From: Actinomycetota bacterium
Lineage (GTDB): Bacteria > Actinomycetota > Geothermincolia > Geothermincolales > RBG-13-55-18
DNA: 64,000 bases
Direction of reading: 5' to 3'
Assembly: GCA_014360655.1 (NCBI GenBank)
Contig: JACIXC010000008.1
Span: 1 to 64,000 of the forward strand
The position numbers and the translations under genes are program-made. Numbering within the stretch: the stretch's first letter is position 1; every line of letters begins with the position of its first letter. Under the pieces are notes generated by a model. The model saw only the letters and a list, made by a program, of their open reading frames with translations, was not told the origin of the DNA and ran no database searches. Below are positions 18,129-27,238 of the stretch, in pieces.

Positions 18129-18845
18129 TTACCTCGCCCCGTCTTCCTCGCAGGAAAGGTCCGCCTCCGGGCCCGCGCTGTCGTCGCTCACCTTGCCGTC
18201 GCGCAGGGTGACGATGCGGCGGGTGTAATCCGCCACCATGGGGTCGTGGGTGACGATGGCGAAGGTCCGGCCCGTCTCCCGGTTGAGGTCGCGCATGAGC
18301 TCGATGACCCGGCAGGTGTTGTAGGTGTCAAGCTCGCCGGTGGGCTCGTCCGCCAGCACCAGCACGGGGTCGGTGACCAGCGCCCTGGCGATGGCCACCC
18401 GCTGCTGTTCCCCGCCCGAGAGCTGGCCGGGACGGTTGGCGGCGCGGTCGGCAAGCCCCACCATCTCCAGCGCCCGCCGGGCACGGCGCCGCCTCTCCGC
18501 CGCGTTCACCCCGAGGTAGCGCAGGGGGAGCTCCACGTTCTCCAGGGCGTTGAGCACGGGCAGGAGGTTGAACTCCTGGAAGACGAAGCCGATCTTCTCC
18601 CTGCGCAGGCGGGTGAGTTCCCGAGGGGGAAGGCCCGTCGTTTCCCTTCCGTCCAGCAGGACGCTCCCGGTATCGGGGGTGTCGAGCAGGCCCAGGATAT
18701 GCAGGAGGGTGGTCTTGCCGGAGCCCGATGGCCCCACGATGGAGAGGAATTCCCCCGCCTCTATGCGCAGGCTCAGGCCGTCCACGGCCCGTATCTCCGT
18801 GCCGCCTATATGGTATATCTTGGAAATATCCCTGACCTCGATCAT
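18129..18845 (-). CDS. ABC transporter ATP-binding protein (MacB/LolD type)
   Basis: 238 residues. It has Walker A (GPSGSGKTT), the Q-loop (VFQEFNLLP), signature LSGGEQQR, Walker B (VLVLADEP), a D-loop and the switch His (IVTHD). The sequence is of the lipoprotein-release and macrolide-export group ([23 protein letters not shown]). The ATG at 18845 follows the permease stop by five bases, with GGAGG ten bases upstream in the end of the permease gene. It energises the adjacent FtsX-like permease. Confidence 0.93.
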   Translation of the reverse strand: MIEVRDISKIYHIGGTEIRAVDGLSLRIEAGEFLSIVGPSGSGKTTLLHILGLLDTPDTGSVLLDGRETTGLPPRELTRLRREKIGFVFQEFNLLPVLNALENVELPLRYLGVNAAERRRRARRALEMVGLADRAANRPGQLSGGEQQRVAIARALVTDPVLVLADEPTGELDTYNTCRVIELMRDLNRETGRTFAIVTHDPMVADYTRRIVTLRDGKVSDDSAGPEADLSCEEDGAR

Positions 18846-18850
18846 CCCGC

Positions 18851-20002
18851 TCAGTCCTCCTTCAGGGCTTCCACGGGCCTCAGGCGCGCCGCGCGGTAGG
18901 CGGGGAAGAGCCCGGCCGCCGTTCCCAGGAACACGGCGAAGATGACGGGGCCCAGCACCACCGTGGGGGTCACGGTGAAGATGGTGACGTTGCTGGCCGC
19001 CGTGGCGCGATTGAGGAACAGCACCGCCAGCAGGCCGCAGAGCATGCCCGCAGTCCCGCCCCACAGGCCGATCAGGGCCGATTCGAGGAGGTACTCCGCG
19101 AGGACGGAACCGGTGCCCGCTCCCAGGGCCTTCTTCAGCCCGATCTCCTGGGTGCGCTCGGAGACGGACATGATCATGGTGTTGATGATGGAAAGGCCAC
19201 CCACCACCAGGGCGATGAAACCTATGCCCAGGAGGATGGCGTTGAATATCAGGCTGAACTGCGATATCTGCTTTTCCGCCTCGCGGGGGGATATGACCTT
19301 AATCCCAGCCACGCTCTCCGATATGCGCGCCGCCAGTTCCTCGGCGTCCACCCCCTCCGCAGGGATGACGTCTATGGTGGCGGCTATGTCCCCGACCTGG
19401 AAGTAGGGGTTGACTTCCCTGAAGAGATCCAGGGCGTCCTGGTAGGAGACGAAGGCGAAGGAGTCGGGCGCGGAAAGGGTTGGCTGGTAGACGCCCACCA
19501 CCTCGAAGCTCCTTCCCCTGAGCTCGATGGTATCCCCCACCCCGACCTCGAATTTCTCCGCCAGGGTGGATCCCAGCACCACCTTCCCGCTGTCGCCGGC
19601 CTCGAGTATGCGCCCGCTGCCGATGTCGATGAGCCGGAGGAGGTCGCCGGCCCTCGACAGGTCGGCGCCCACGATGAGTTCAGGGGTGCCGAAGCCGGTG
19701 CTCTCATCGGAGAGCAGCAATCCGAAGCCGGCCACCGCGCTCTTCACCCCGGGCACCGCCTCGATCTCCCCGACCTTTGAGACCTCCAGGTAGCGGTCGG
19801 AACCCCCGAAGAGGCTGCTCCCTGAGGGGACCACCGAGATCTTGGAGGAGAACCAGCTGCGCGCCCCCTGCACCTGCTGGTTGAGTCGCGCGGAAAGGGC
19901 CCCCAGGACGGTGAGGGCGAAGATGCCCACCACGATGCCGAACACCGTGAGAAGGGTGCGGGCCTTGCGCCTCCACATGTTCCGCAGGACGTACTTGACC
20001 AA
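18851..20002 (-). CDS. MacB/FtsX-type ABC transporter permease
   Basis: 383 residues. One N-terminal helix (T-L-L-T-V-F-G-I-V-V-G-I-F), then a large outer domain of about 200 residues (MacB periplasmic core type), then three C-terminal helices ending A-A-R-L-R-P-V-E-A-L-K-E-D, the FtsX/MacB ending. The start is a TTG at 20002, decided by GGAGG seven bases upstream. This is a mechanotransmission-type transporter: it does not carry substrate through the membrane but works on an outer or membrane-held ligand. It is cotranscribed with the ATPase; no accessory MacA-like gene is adjacent. Confidence 0.92.
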   Translation of the reverse strand: MVKYVLRNMWRRKARTLLTVFGIVVGIFALTVLGALSARLNQQVQGARSWFSSKISVVPSGSSLFGGSDRYLEVSKVGEIEAVPGVKSAVAGFGLLLSDESTGFGTPELIVGADLSRAGDLLRLIDIGSGRILEAGDSGKVVLGSTLAEKFEVGVGDTIELRGRSFEVVGVYQPTLSAPDSFAFVSYQDALDLFREVNPYFQVGDIAATIDVIPAEGVDAEELAARISESVAGIKVISPREAEKQISQFSLIFNAILLGIGFIALVVGGLSIINTMIMSVSERTQEIGLKKALGAGTGSVLAEYLLESALIGLWGGTAGMLCGLLAVLFLNRATAASNVTIFTVTPTVVLGPVIFAVFLGTAAGLFPAYRAARLRPVEALKED

Positions 20003-20158
20003 GAGACTACCTCCCTCCGCTACCAGGCGTGATGGTCCGCGTTCACGGTAACCAGATTAGCTTATCGTGCCCGGGGATGGATATGATCCAGGGCACGCGG
20101 AGGTCGCAGGGTCACGGCATGGCCGGGTCCACGGTCGTGGGTGGTGGCGGACCGCCGG

Positions 20159-20755
20159 TCAGAGCAGGGAGGCATCCCTCCTCAGCTTTTCTATCTCCGC
20201 CGCCGCGGCGTCGTGCAGGGCAACGCGGTAGGCGAAGAGCCCCATGCCGGTGGCGAGGAGCATCTCCCTTACCGGGCCCTGCAGTTCCTCCAGGGTCAGC
20301 CACGAGGTCTCCCTGATCTCCTCCTCGTCCTGGTGCGCCAGCTCTCCCCCGTCGTGGAAAGCGGTGAAGACCAGGCTCCTCCAGTCCTCGACGGCGGGGC
20401 CGCAGGTGAAACGGGCGTGGATGTGCAGGATGAAGCGGTCCAGCGCGATCTCCAGCCCCGTTTCCTCGCGCGCCTCCCGCCGCGCCGCGTCCTCCAGCGG
20501 TTCCCCGGGGTTGGCGGCCCCCGAGGGAGCCCGGAAGGCGCCGGCGGGGAACATGTGCTTGGCGATGGCCGCGAACTCGCGGTAGGAGCGGTCCCGGAAT
20601 ATGAAAAGGGTGATGTCGTGGTTGCGGTCGTGCTTCCTGGAGCCCCGCAGCATGACCATCTCCGGGGGCTTTATCTCGAAGTTAAGGTGGAGGTGGCGCG
20701 GCGTCCCGAACCTCTCCTCCATCTCCCTTATCATCTCGTCCGTGACGTAAGCCAT
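20159..20755 (-). CDS. NUDIX hydrolase
   Basis: 198 residues. The NUDIX box is complete: G-A-A-N-P-G-E-P-L-E-D then REAREETG fits GX5EX7REUXEEXGU. It lies in the middle of the protein, flanked by an N-terminal extension (E-M-E-E-R-F-G-T-P-R-H) and a C-terminal helix. The substrate is not predictable; members cleave nucleoside diphosphate derivatives. No Shine-Dalgarno precedes the ATG at 20755; TATAAG lies eight bases upstream, so a near-leaderless transcript is likely. It is divergent from the cysteine desulfurase. Confidence 0.87.
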   Translation of the reverse strand: MAYVTDEMIREMEERFGTPRHLHLNFEIKPPEMVMLRGSRKHDRNHDITLFIFRDRSYREFAAIAKHMFPAGAFRAPSGAANPGEPLEDAARREAREETGLEIALDRFILHIHARFTCGPAVEDWRSLVFTAFHDGGELAHQDEEEIRETSWLTLEELQGPVREMLLATGMGLFAYRVALHDAAAAEIEKLRRDASLL

Positions 20756-20926
20756 GCCAACATCTTATACCCAGGCCCACGAGGATAGAAGTGCGCACGT
20801 CATGCCGGAGACGACGGCACCCTGCCATGGGGTCGCGCGCCTCCCGGCTCGCGGGAGAGCGAGGGGAGGCGGACAGCGTACCTGCGCCGCGGGTGGCCCG
20901 CCTTTCAACTTGCGCGGCACCGATTA

Positions 20927-20932
20927 TATAAT
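20927..20932 (+). promoter_or_regulatory. -10 box of a near-leaderless promoter for the cysteine desulfurase
   Basis: TATAAT at 20927-20932 with a weak TTTCAA at 20903-20908 (18-bp spacer). Transcription would start near 20939, only about four bases before the ATG at 20943. No Shine-Dalgarno is present, which agrees. Confidence 0.5.
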
Positions 20933-20942
20933 TCTTCATGTC

Positions 20943-22106
20943 ATGAAGAGGATCTACATGGACCATGCGGCCACCACGCCCCTTCACCCCGCGGTGACGG
21001 AGGCCATGCTCCCCTTCCTGCGCGAGCGCTTCGGCAACCCCTCCAGCGTGTACGCGGAAGGCCGGGAAGTGCGCAGGGCGGTGGAGGAGGCGCGCGCCAA
21101 GGTGGCGCGGGCCATCGGGGCCGACCCCGCCGAGGTGTTCTTCACAAGCGGCGGCACGGAGGCCGACAACCTTGCCCTGCTGGGGGTGACCCGGGCCCTG
21201 CGCGGCAGGGGCGACCACGTCATCACCACCACCGTCGAGCACCACGCGGTCCTGGAGCCATGCCATTTCCTGGAAAGGGAGGGCTACCGGGTCACCTACC
21301 TTCCCGTGGACGGCACGGGTATGGTGGACCCGGAGGAGGTGCGCAGGGCCATCACTCCGGCGACCGTTCTGGTATCGGTGATGCACGCCAACAACGAGGT
21401 GGGCACCATCCAGCCGGTTGAGGAGATCTCCGCCGTGTGCCGCGAGGCTGGGATCTGTTTCCACAGCGACGCCGTGCAGACGATGGGCGCCCTGGAGGTC
21501 GACGTGGGGCGGCTGGGGGTGGATCTTCTCTCCGTGTCGGCGCACAAGATCTACGGGCCCAAGGGTGTGGGATGCCTCTACGTGCGACGGGGCGTGGAGA
21601 TCGAGAGCATCCTCCTGGGAGGGGGCCAGGAGAGGGGGATGCGCTCGGGGACGGAGAACGTGGCAGGGATAGTGGGTTTCGGCGTGGCCATGGAGCTGGC
21701 GGCGGCCGAGTGGCGGGAACGTTCCGAGCACGTGCGACCCCTGCGCGACAGGCTCGTCGAGGGGATCCTGGAAGGCATACCCCACGTCAGGCTCAACGGG
21801 CATCCCACGCGGCGCCTGCCCAACAACGCCAACTTCCTCTTCTCCTACATCGAGGGGGAGGCCATATGCCTGCGCCTGGATTTCCTGGGCGTGGCCGCCT
21901 CCACCGGGTCCGCCTGCAGCTCGGAGCGGGGGGAGGCCTCCCACGTGCTGCTGGCACTCGGCATCCCTCCCGAGGAGGCGCACGGCAGCCTGCGCCTCAC
22001 CCTGGGACGCGACAACACCATGGAAGACGTGGACTACATCCTGGAAAATATCCCCAAAGTAATAGAGGACCTCCGCGCCATGTCCCCCCTCTACCCGGGG
22101 GCGTGA
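20943..22106 (+). CDS. Cysteine desulfurase, NifS/IscS family
   Basis: 387 residues. It takes sulfur from L-cysteine for Fe-S clusters or thiolated tRNA. PLP-site residues are present: TSGGTEADN, VEHHAVLEP (His aligned over PLP), Lys202 in SVSAHKIYGPKG, and the sulfur-carrying Cys325 in STGSACSS on a short loop. The start MKRIYMDHAATTP is the family's usual N-terminus and fits a leaderless transcript. No iscU, mnmA or regulator lies nearby, although a TtuA-like tRNA thiolase is encoded 22 kb away and would need such a sulfur donor. Confidence 0.93.
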   Translation: MKRIYMDHAATTPLHPAVTEAMLPFLRERFGNPSSVYAEGREVRRAVEEARAKVARAIGADPAEVFFTSGGTEADNLALLGVTRALRGRGDHVITTTVEHHAVLEPCHFLEREGYRVTYLPVDGTGMVDPEEVRRAITPATVLVSVMHANNEVGTIQPVEEISAVCREAGICFHSDAVQTMGALEVDVGRLGVDLLSVSAHKIYGPKGVGCLYVRRGVEIESILLGGGQERGMRSGTENVAGIVGFGVAMELAAAEWRERSEHVRPLRDRLVEGILEGIPHVRLNGHPTRRLPNNANFLFSYIEGEAICLRLDFLGVAASTGSACSSERGEASHVLLALGIPPEEAHGSLRLTLGRDNTMEDVDYILENIPKVIEDLRAMSPLYPGA

Positions 22107-22336
22107 AAACACCGAAAGACACCCTTTCGCCCGTCATTGCGCCGATATCGCCGCGGGTGACCCCCGCTTGGCATGGCGAGGGATGCGGGCTGCCGATGTT
22201 GCGCGGGAGCCCCTCCCGCCTGTAGGGTGTGCATGGCGCGGGACGGACCGCCCGGGATCAACGGGCGACGGAAGACCTTCGTGTTTGCGGCGCGCGGGCT
22301 CGCCGCGCTTGCCGCATGTCCCAGGGGATATTCGGG

Positions 22337-22753
22337 TCAAGGAGCAAGATCGGAACCCTTGAGGCGTTGCAGGCGTTCCCTTGCCTCCCTGCTCTCGGGG
22401 TTGAGCTCCAGCGCCTTGCGGTAATCGTCGCGGGCGGAGACGTAGTCACCCTCCTGGTAATAGAGGTCGCCCCGGTATATGTAGGTGATGGCCACCTGCG
22501 GTTCCAGCTTGATGGCCCGGGTGAAGTCCTCCTTGGCCTTTTCCCGCTCTCCCTTGCGGCCGAAGAGCCTTCCGCGGTTGACGTAGCAGAGGTAGATGTT
22601 GGGGTCGAACTCCAGCACCTGGGTGTATTCCTCGATGGCGGCGTCGATCTTGCCCTCCGAGGCGTGGATGGAGGCAAGGCTCATACGGGTTATGGCCAGG
22701 TTCACGTTGAAGAACTCTATGTCGAAGAGGTCGAAATCCTCGTCCATCTCCAT
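22337..22753 (-). CDS. Small TPR protein
   Basis: 138 residues with three tandem tetratricopeptide repeats (S-L-A-S-I-H-A-S-E-G-K-I-D-A; C-Y-V-N-R-G-R-L-F-G-R-K-G; T-Y-I-Y-R-G-D-L-Y-Y-Q-E-G-D), each about 34 residues, after a short acidic lead. It has no signal peptide and is probably a cytosolic scaffold for protein contacts. GGAGG lies seven bases before the ATG. It converges with the cysteine desulfurase; no partner is evident. Confidence 0.82.
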   Translation of the reverse strand: MEMDEDFDLFDIEFFNVNLAITRMSLASIHASEGKIDAAIEEYTQVLEFDPNIYLCYVNRGRLFGRKGEREKAKEDFTRAIKLEPQVAITYIYRGDLYYQEGDYVSARDDYRKALELNPESREARERLQRLKGSDLAP

Positions 22754-22914
22754 CTTGCTTCCTCCACGTTATCGTGTCCGCGTGCTTTTCACCCCCTTGC
22801 TTAGTATAGATTCACCCCGATTGCATTGAAAGTACCGGAGTTCGCCATACGCTCTGCCGCCTCCGGGAAAGCGTCCGCGGCGAGCTGGGGCGCGCCGCGG
22901 CCCGCAGCGATCCG

Positions 22915-24147
22915 TTACCGGCGCATGACCACGGTCCGGGAGGTGGGGCGATCCCGCCCGATGAAGGAATGGCGGTAGCACGCGACGGGAAGGCCGTGGG
23001 TTATGGCCACGATGCAGCGGTTGCAGGAAGTACATGACGCCTTATCCGCCCGGCCCTCCGCGAATTTTTTCACCAGTTCGGGCTCCCGGATGAGGGGCCG
23101 GCACAGGGATATGAAATCCGCGAGCCCCTTCTCCAGCACTTCCCGCATGAAGGCGAGAGTGCGTAATCCGCCCACGAGGAGCAGCTTGCCTTCCCCCAGG
23201 GATTCCCTCACGGCCAGGGCCGCCTCGAGGTTGTAACCCTCCACCAGGTCATGCCTGCCCACCTGGCGCCGCATGATCATGGCTGCAGGCAGTTTTTTCC
23301 ACCAGGGCGATATGTATACCATCTCCCTCACCGGTACCTCGCCGCGCAGCGTCTCCAGGAAGTTGAACCATCCCCCGCAGCTCACCTCCACGGCATCCAC
23401 TCCCAGCTCACGCACGCGGCGTACGTAGCGCGCCGCCAGCGGCGGGGTGATCCCCTCTCCCGGGGTGTGGTCGTTGGCGTTGATCTTCACCAGGAGCGGC
23501 ATGGTGCCGGGAAGCACTTCCCTCACGGCCAGTATGATCTCGCGGAGGAAACGAAAGCGCCTTTCCTCGTCTCCCCCCCATGCGTCCGTCCTGCGGTTGA
23601 GGAAGGGGGAAAGGAACTGGTTGACGAGGTAGCCGTGGGCGGCGTGCACCTGTATGCCGTCCGCGCCGGCCTCCACCGCCCTCCTGGCCGCCTCCCGGAA
23701 GGACCGGATGACGAGGATTATTTCCTCCTCGCTCATTTCCCGGGGCTTGACGAGGAAAATGGGGTCGCGCCGGAAACCGGAGGGGCCCATGGGCCTGGTG
23801 CCCGCGATCTTCCTGGTGGTCTGCCTGCCGGCGTGGGAGATCTGGAAGACGATCCTGCTCCCCTCGCCGTGGACGGCGCCGGTGAGGCGTTGCAGCCCCG
23901 GGAGCAGGTGATCCTCATGAATGCCGGTCTGCAGGGTGTGCGCCTTGCCGGAGGAATGGACGTACATGTGCCCCGTGATGATCAGGCCCAAGCCACCTCG
24001 CGCCAGCTTCCGGTACCGCGAGAGCAGCGGCTCCGTCACTTCCCCCTCGGAGGTGGCCATGTTCTCGCAGGTGGCGCTGTGCACGAAGCGGTTTGGCAGC
24101 TCGAGCTGGCCGATGCTGCCCTTTTCGAAAGGAGTCGCCCCCGGCAT
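22915..24147 (-). CDS. Old yellow enzyme family FMN oxidoreductase
   Basis: 410 residues, a single-domain OYE of the 2,4-dienoyl-CoA-reductase/NADH:flavin type. Key parts: LPNRFVHSATCE at the start, ISHAGRQT, the substrate-binding HAAHGYLVNQFLSP, R-T-D-x-W-G-G, and the FMN-phosphate loop V-G-G-L-R-T. The C-terminus has CTSCNRC but the usual four-Cys iron-sulfur motif and the following FAD/NAD domain are missing, so it must get reductant from another protein or directly from NAD(P)H. The ATG at 24147 has GGGGGAG nearby. Confidence 0.88.
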   Translation of the reverse strand: MPGATPFEKGSIGQLELPNRFVHSATCENMATSEGEVTEPLLSRYRKLARGGLGLIITGHMYVHSSGKAHTLQTGIHEDHLLPGLQRLTGAVHGEGSRIVFQISHAGRQTTRKIAGTRPMGPSGFRRDPIFLVKPREMSEEEIILVIRSFREAARRAVEAGADGIQVHAAHGYLVNQFLSPFLNRRTDAWGGDEERRFRFLREIILAVREVLPGTMPLLVKINANDHTPGEGITPPLAARYVRRVRELGVDAVEVSCGGWFNFLETLRGEVPVREMVYISPWWKKLPAAMIMRRQVGRHDLVEGYNLEAALAVRESLGEGKLLLVGGLRTLAFMREVLEKGLADFISLCRPLIREPELVKKFAEGRADKASCTSCNRCIVAITHGLPVACYRHSFIGRDRPTSRTVVMRR

Positions 24148-24382
24148 CAGCTCCCCCTTTGCGCTACGTGGATTTCCCCGCTCGGCGGTTACGGAAGACG
24201 TGCCCGCTACGGCACGCCTCTCCCCTTACATTATATGCGCTTTGCTTGCCACACGCGCCTTGCCCGTCGCGGCCATGCCGGAGGCGGCGGCATGCGGTTG
24301 CGGGAGTTGCGGGAGGGGCTGCACGGCCCCCCTGCCTGCTCGAACCACGATTTCGCCCTCGCAGTCCGCCCCTCGCGGGCTG

Positions 24383-24391
24383 TGGTATAAT
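24383..24391 (+). promoter_or_regulatory. Extended -10 promoter of tRNA-Gly
   Basis: TGGTATAAT lies 15 bases upstream of the tRNA. It is a perfect extended -10; no -35 is apparent. Confidence 0.6.
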
Positions 24392-24406
24392 AAGGTTTCG
24401 TCGAGG

Positions 24407-24482
24407 GCGGGTCTAGCTCAGTTGGCAGAGCGCGAGCTTCCCAAGCTCGAGGCCGCGGGTTCGATCCCCGTGACCCGCTCCA
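24407..24482 (+). tRNA. tRNA-Gly (anticodon CCC)
   Basis: 76 bases including an encoded CCA. The acceptor stem GCGGGTC pairs with GACCCGC, the D-arm is GCTC...GAGC, the anticodon stem CGAGC/GCTCG holds loop TTCCCAA with anticodon CCC at 24440-24442, and the T-arm contains the GTTCGATCC loop. It reads GGG glycine codons. An extended -10 promoter and a strong terminator flank it, so it is a single transcription unit. Confidence 0.97.
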
Positions 24483-24490
24483 GAAGAGCG

Positions 24491-24518
24491 AGCCGGAGGC
24501 AGGACCTCCGGCTTTTTT
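24491..24518 (+). terminator. Rho-independent terminator after tRNA-Gly
   Basis: AGCCGGAGG pairs with CCTCCGGCT around a five-base loop, followed by six T residues. Confidence 0.9.
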
Positions 24519-24682
24519 CAACCCCGTTCCATCGCGAGGCGCTCCCCGCTTCGGGGTCGCTCCCGCGTGCGCCGCAAGACGGAGCTGCGCGCGGGAAAGG
24601 GGAACGCCCGGACCGTTTTATCTATCGGTGCGAGGGTTTAGGAGCGCCGTGGCCGGCGGAACGCTTCCCGACCGGCGTGTTA

Positions 24683-27133
24683 CTACCCGTGCCTCCGCCC
24701 GAAGGCCCTCCAGCCTTCATTTACCAATGTCCGTAACCCTTTCATCAACAGGTCGTGGCAGCGGCGTCTCCACGTTCCGGTAGGCAGCAGCCTATCGACC
24801 GCGCGCTGGTACCTGCCGGCGAGCCGTATCACCATGCGCCCCTCCATATGCCGTATGATGTTCTCCAGGGCCGCGATGCGCATGTCGCGCTCCACGATCT
24901 GCTCCACCCTCACCTCAAGGTCGTAGTCGAGCTGCCCCACCTGGGCGTTGAGTTCACCTATCCTGGCGTGGAGCTCCGCGATCCGTTCCTCCCCGGCATG
25001 GAGGGAGTCGGTCAGCTCCGCTATGCGCCTCTCTTTTTCCGCCAGGGAACTCCCTAGCTTTATTACCAGGGAAGTGATCAGGGGGTCCCCGGCGGCAGCC
25101 ACCCGCCGCAGGGCCTCGAAGAAGGTCTTTCCGTCGCGGGCAAAGGCCGCTTGCGGAGTCTCGCCTGCCCGTTCGTCCTTCAATCTCCTCAGCAACCCGT
25201 AGATCCTGCCGCCGTATTCCTCCCTGGTGAAAGTGCGGGAGGCGAAAGCAAAGCCGTTCTCGCCGAGCCTCCTCGCTTCCTCCGGGTTGTCGGCGAGGTA
25301 GGCGATGTGCGCGGCGAGCCGGCGGTGGTCCCCGGGCGCGTAGAGCAGACCGTTGAACCCGTCCCGCACCAATTCGAGCGTTCCGCCTGCCGAGGTGGCG
25401 ATGACGGGCTTTTTCAGGAGCATCCCCTCGATGATCGACCGGCCGAAGGCCTCGTGCCTGCCGCAGGAAAGCACGATGTCCGCCTGGTCCAGGAAAGGAT
25501 AGGGATTCTCCCGAAAGGCGACGAACTTGACATATTTTTCCAGACCCTCCTCCTCGACCATCTTCTTCAGGTTCGCCGCGTATTCCGAAACGCAGTGGCC
25601 CATGATCGCCAGTTCCACGTCCCTGCCGCAGTGCACCAGCTCCCTGACGGCCAGGACGGCATCCCTCTGGCCCTTCTGTTCGTACACGGCGCCGGCCACC
25701 ATCAGCCTGGTGGCGCCCTCCCTCTCGAAGCAGGTCCCCTCGTGCCCTTCGAGGGCGCCTGCGGGTATCTCGACCCGGCTATACACGGTCAGCACTTTCC
25801 CGTTGCCGTCGTCCGGGAAGAGCTCCTTCCTGATGAAATGCGAGTTCACCACGATGGCCGAGGAGGATTGCTCGATGAAGCGGGCGGTTTCGTCGGGAGG
25901 CAGGGGTGCTTTCAGGGGCTGGCCGCGGTCACCGAGTTCGCGGACGAACCAGGCATGCGGTTTGCCGAGGAGGGAGGCGGCAAAGGCGCCCCAGGGTATG
26001 AGCGTGGTGAAGGTGGCGATCACATCCGGATCGACCTTGCGCAGCGCTCGTTCGATGAGGTAGGCGACTTCGCCCGCGCTGTCGACGTAAAGGGCCTCTT
26101 TCCGCGCGGGAGGCATGGCCTCCGGTTTCCACCACCACGAATAGCCGGCCTTGACGACGGAAGCCCCCGCCCGCGCCATCTTTTCCGGAAGCGGGCCGTT
26201 TCCGGGAATGACCACGGTGCACAGCGCCCCGTGATCCTCGACCAACTCGCTGACCAGCTCCAGGAGGCTCCTCTCCGCCCCGCCGAGGTCGGAGGAATGG
26301 GAGAAGAAGCAGACGCTCAGGGATCTTTCCTTCTTCAGGCAGAGGAGGTTGATATAGGCCATCTCGTCGCCCCCGGGCAGGTATTCGGACCAGCGGTCGA
26401 AGCGGTCCTCCGCGACGCGGTAGGTCATCCCGTTGCGCTCGTCGACGGCGTGCATCTCGAACCCGAGCGCGCTTATCTCTTCCAGGAACCGTTCCGGCTC
26501 GTAGCCCGCTTTTCGCAGGCACTTCGGATTGAACTCCACCAGGAGTTTGACCTCCGCGTTTTTCTCCAGGAGCCCCTTCATGCCCCTGATGACGAAGGGC
26601 TCGTGCCCGTCCGTGTCTATCTTGATGAACACGGGCGCCGCGGGCGGAAGGTCGAGAAAAGCGTCCAGCCTTGTCGTCCTTACCTCGATCTCCCTTACCG
26701 TGCGGGTCAGGGGGTGGTCATGGAACCCGCAGGAGTCCGAGGCCTCCTTTATCTTGAACTTCCTCCACCCCTCGCAGTCGGATACGGCGAGGTTGTGCGT
26801 TTCCACGTTTGCGAGCCCGTTGAGGGCCACGTTCCGCTCCAGCACGGCGTGATTCTCGGGCACCGGCTCCAGGGCGATGATCCTGCATCCGGGGCATGCC
26901 GTTCCCACCAGGAGGGTGTAGTAGCCGTAGTGGGCCCCCACGTCGACGAAGAGCATGCCTTCCCGCATGTGATGGAGCAGCAGTTCGCAGGAGAAGCCCT
27001 CGAAGGGTTTTTCGTAATAATGCTCTATGAACCTGGGGGTTATCAGCATCTGGAAATCCCTGCCTCTCGGGGTTATCGCCGTTAACCTTTCCAGGTCGTA
27101 ATCGTAGCGGAAAGGCGAGCCGTTTTCTTCCAT
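24683..27133 (-). CDS. FkbM methyltransferase - GT4 glycosyltransferase - coiled-coil fusion
   Basis: About 816 residues. Residues about 50-250 are an FkbM-type SAM methyltransferase (LFVDVGAHYGYYTLLVG; ALEPVPENHAVLERNVALNG; FIKIDTDGHEPFV). Residues about 270-640 are a GT-B, GT4-family glycosyltransferase (SSDLGGAERSLLELV; R-H-E-A-F-G-R-S-I-I-E-G-M; G-G-T-L-E-L-V). Residues about 695-765 form a heptad-rich coiled coil, and the tail is basic. It should glycosylate and O-methylate one surface glycan or lipid. I prefer the ATG at 27133 (AAGGTGATC upstream) to a GTG at 27157. It lies downstream of the asparagine-synthetase-like and MDR genes on the same strand. Confidence 0.87.
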   Translation of the reverse strand: MEENGSPFRYDYDLERLTAITPRGRDFQMLITPRFIEHYYEKPFEGFSCELLLHHMREGMLFVDVGAHYGYYTLLVGTACPGCRIIALEPVPENHAVLERNVALNGLANVETHNLAVSDCEGWRKFKIKEASDSCGFHDHPLTRTVREIEVRTTRLDAFLDLPPAAPVFIKIDTDGHEPFVIRGMKGLLEKNAEVKLLVEFNPKCLRKAGYEPERFLEEISALGFEMHAVDERNGMTYRVAEDRFDRWSEYLPGGDEMAYINLLCLKKERSLSVCFFSHSSDLGGAERSLLELVSELVEDHGALCTVVIPGNGPLPEKMARAGASVVKAGYSWWWKPEAMPPARKEALYVDSAGEVAYLIERALRKVDPDVIATFTTLIPWGAFAASLLGKPHAWFVRELGDRGQPLKAPLPPDETARFIEQSSSAIVVNSHFIRKELFPDDGNGKVLTVYSRVEIPAGALEGHEGTCFEREGATRLMVAGAVYEQKGQRDAVLAVRELVHCGRDVELAIMGHCVSEYAANLKKMVEEEGLEKYVKFVAFRENPYPFLDQADIVLSCGRHEAFGRSIIEGMLLKKPVIATSAGGTLELVRDGFNGLLYAPGDHRRLAAHIAYLADNPEEARRLGENGFAFASRTFTREEYGGRIYGLLRRLKDERAGETPQAAFARDGKTFFEALRRVAAAGDPLITSLVIKLGSSLAEKERRIAELTDSLHAGEERIAELHARIGELNAQVGQLDYDLEVRVEQIVERDMRIAALENIIRHMEGRMVIRLAGRYQRAVDRLLPTGTWRRRCHDLLMKGLRTLVNEGWRAFGRRHG

Positions 27134-27238
27134 CCCGATCACCTTAAGTCCATTCACAGGGCTTAATTATGGCGAAAGAGCGCATGTTTATCAATGCGCG
27201 TGACCTCGCGTGACCTTGCGGCCGAGGTGCATCCCTTA

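Noticed and set aside
22203-22219. Terminator between the cysteine desulfurase and the TPR gene
   Set aside because: Only a six-bp stem (GCGGGA/TCCCGC) without a T-tract.
25151-27085. 644-codon plus-strand frame opposite the FkbM-GT gene
   Set aside because: It is antisense to a well-supported gene; no domain or start context.
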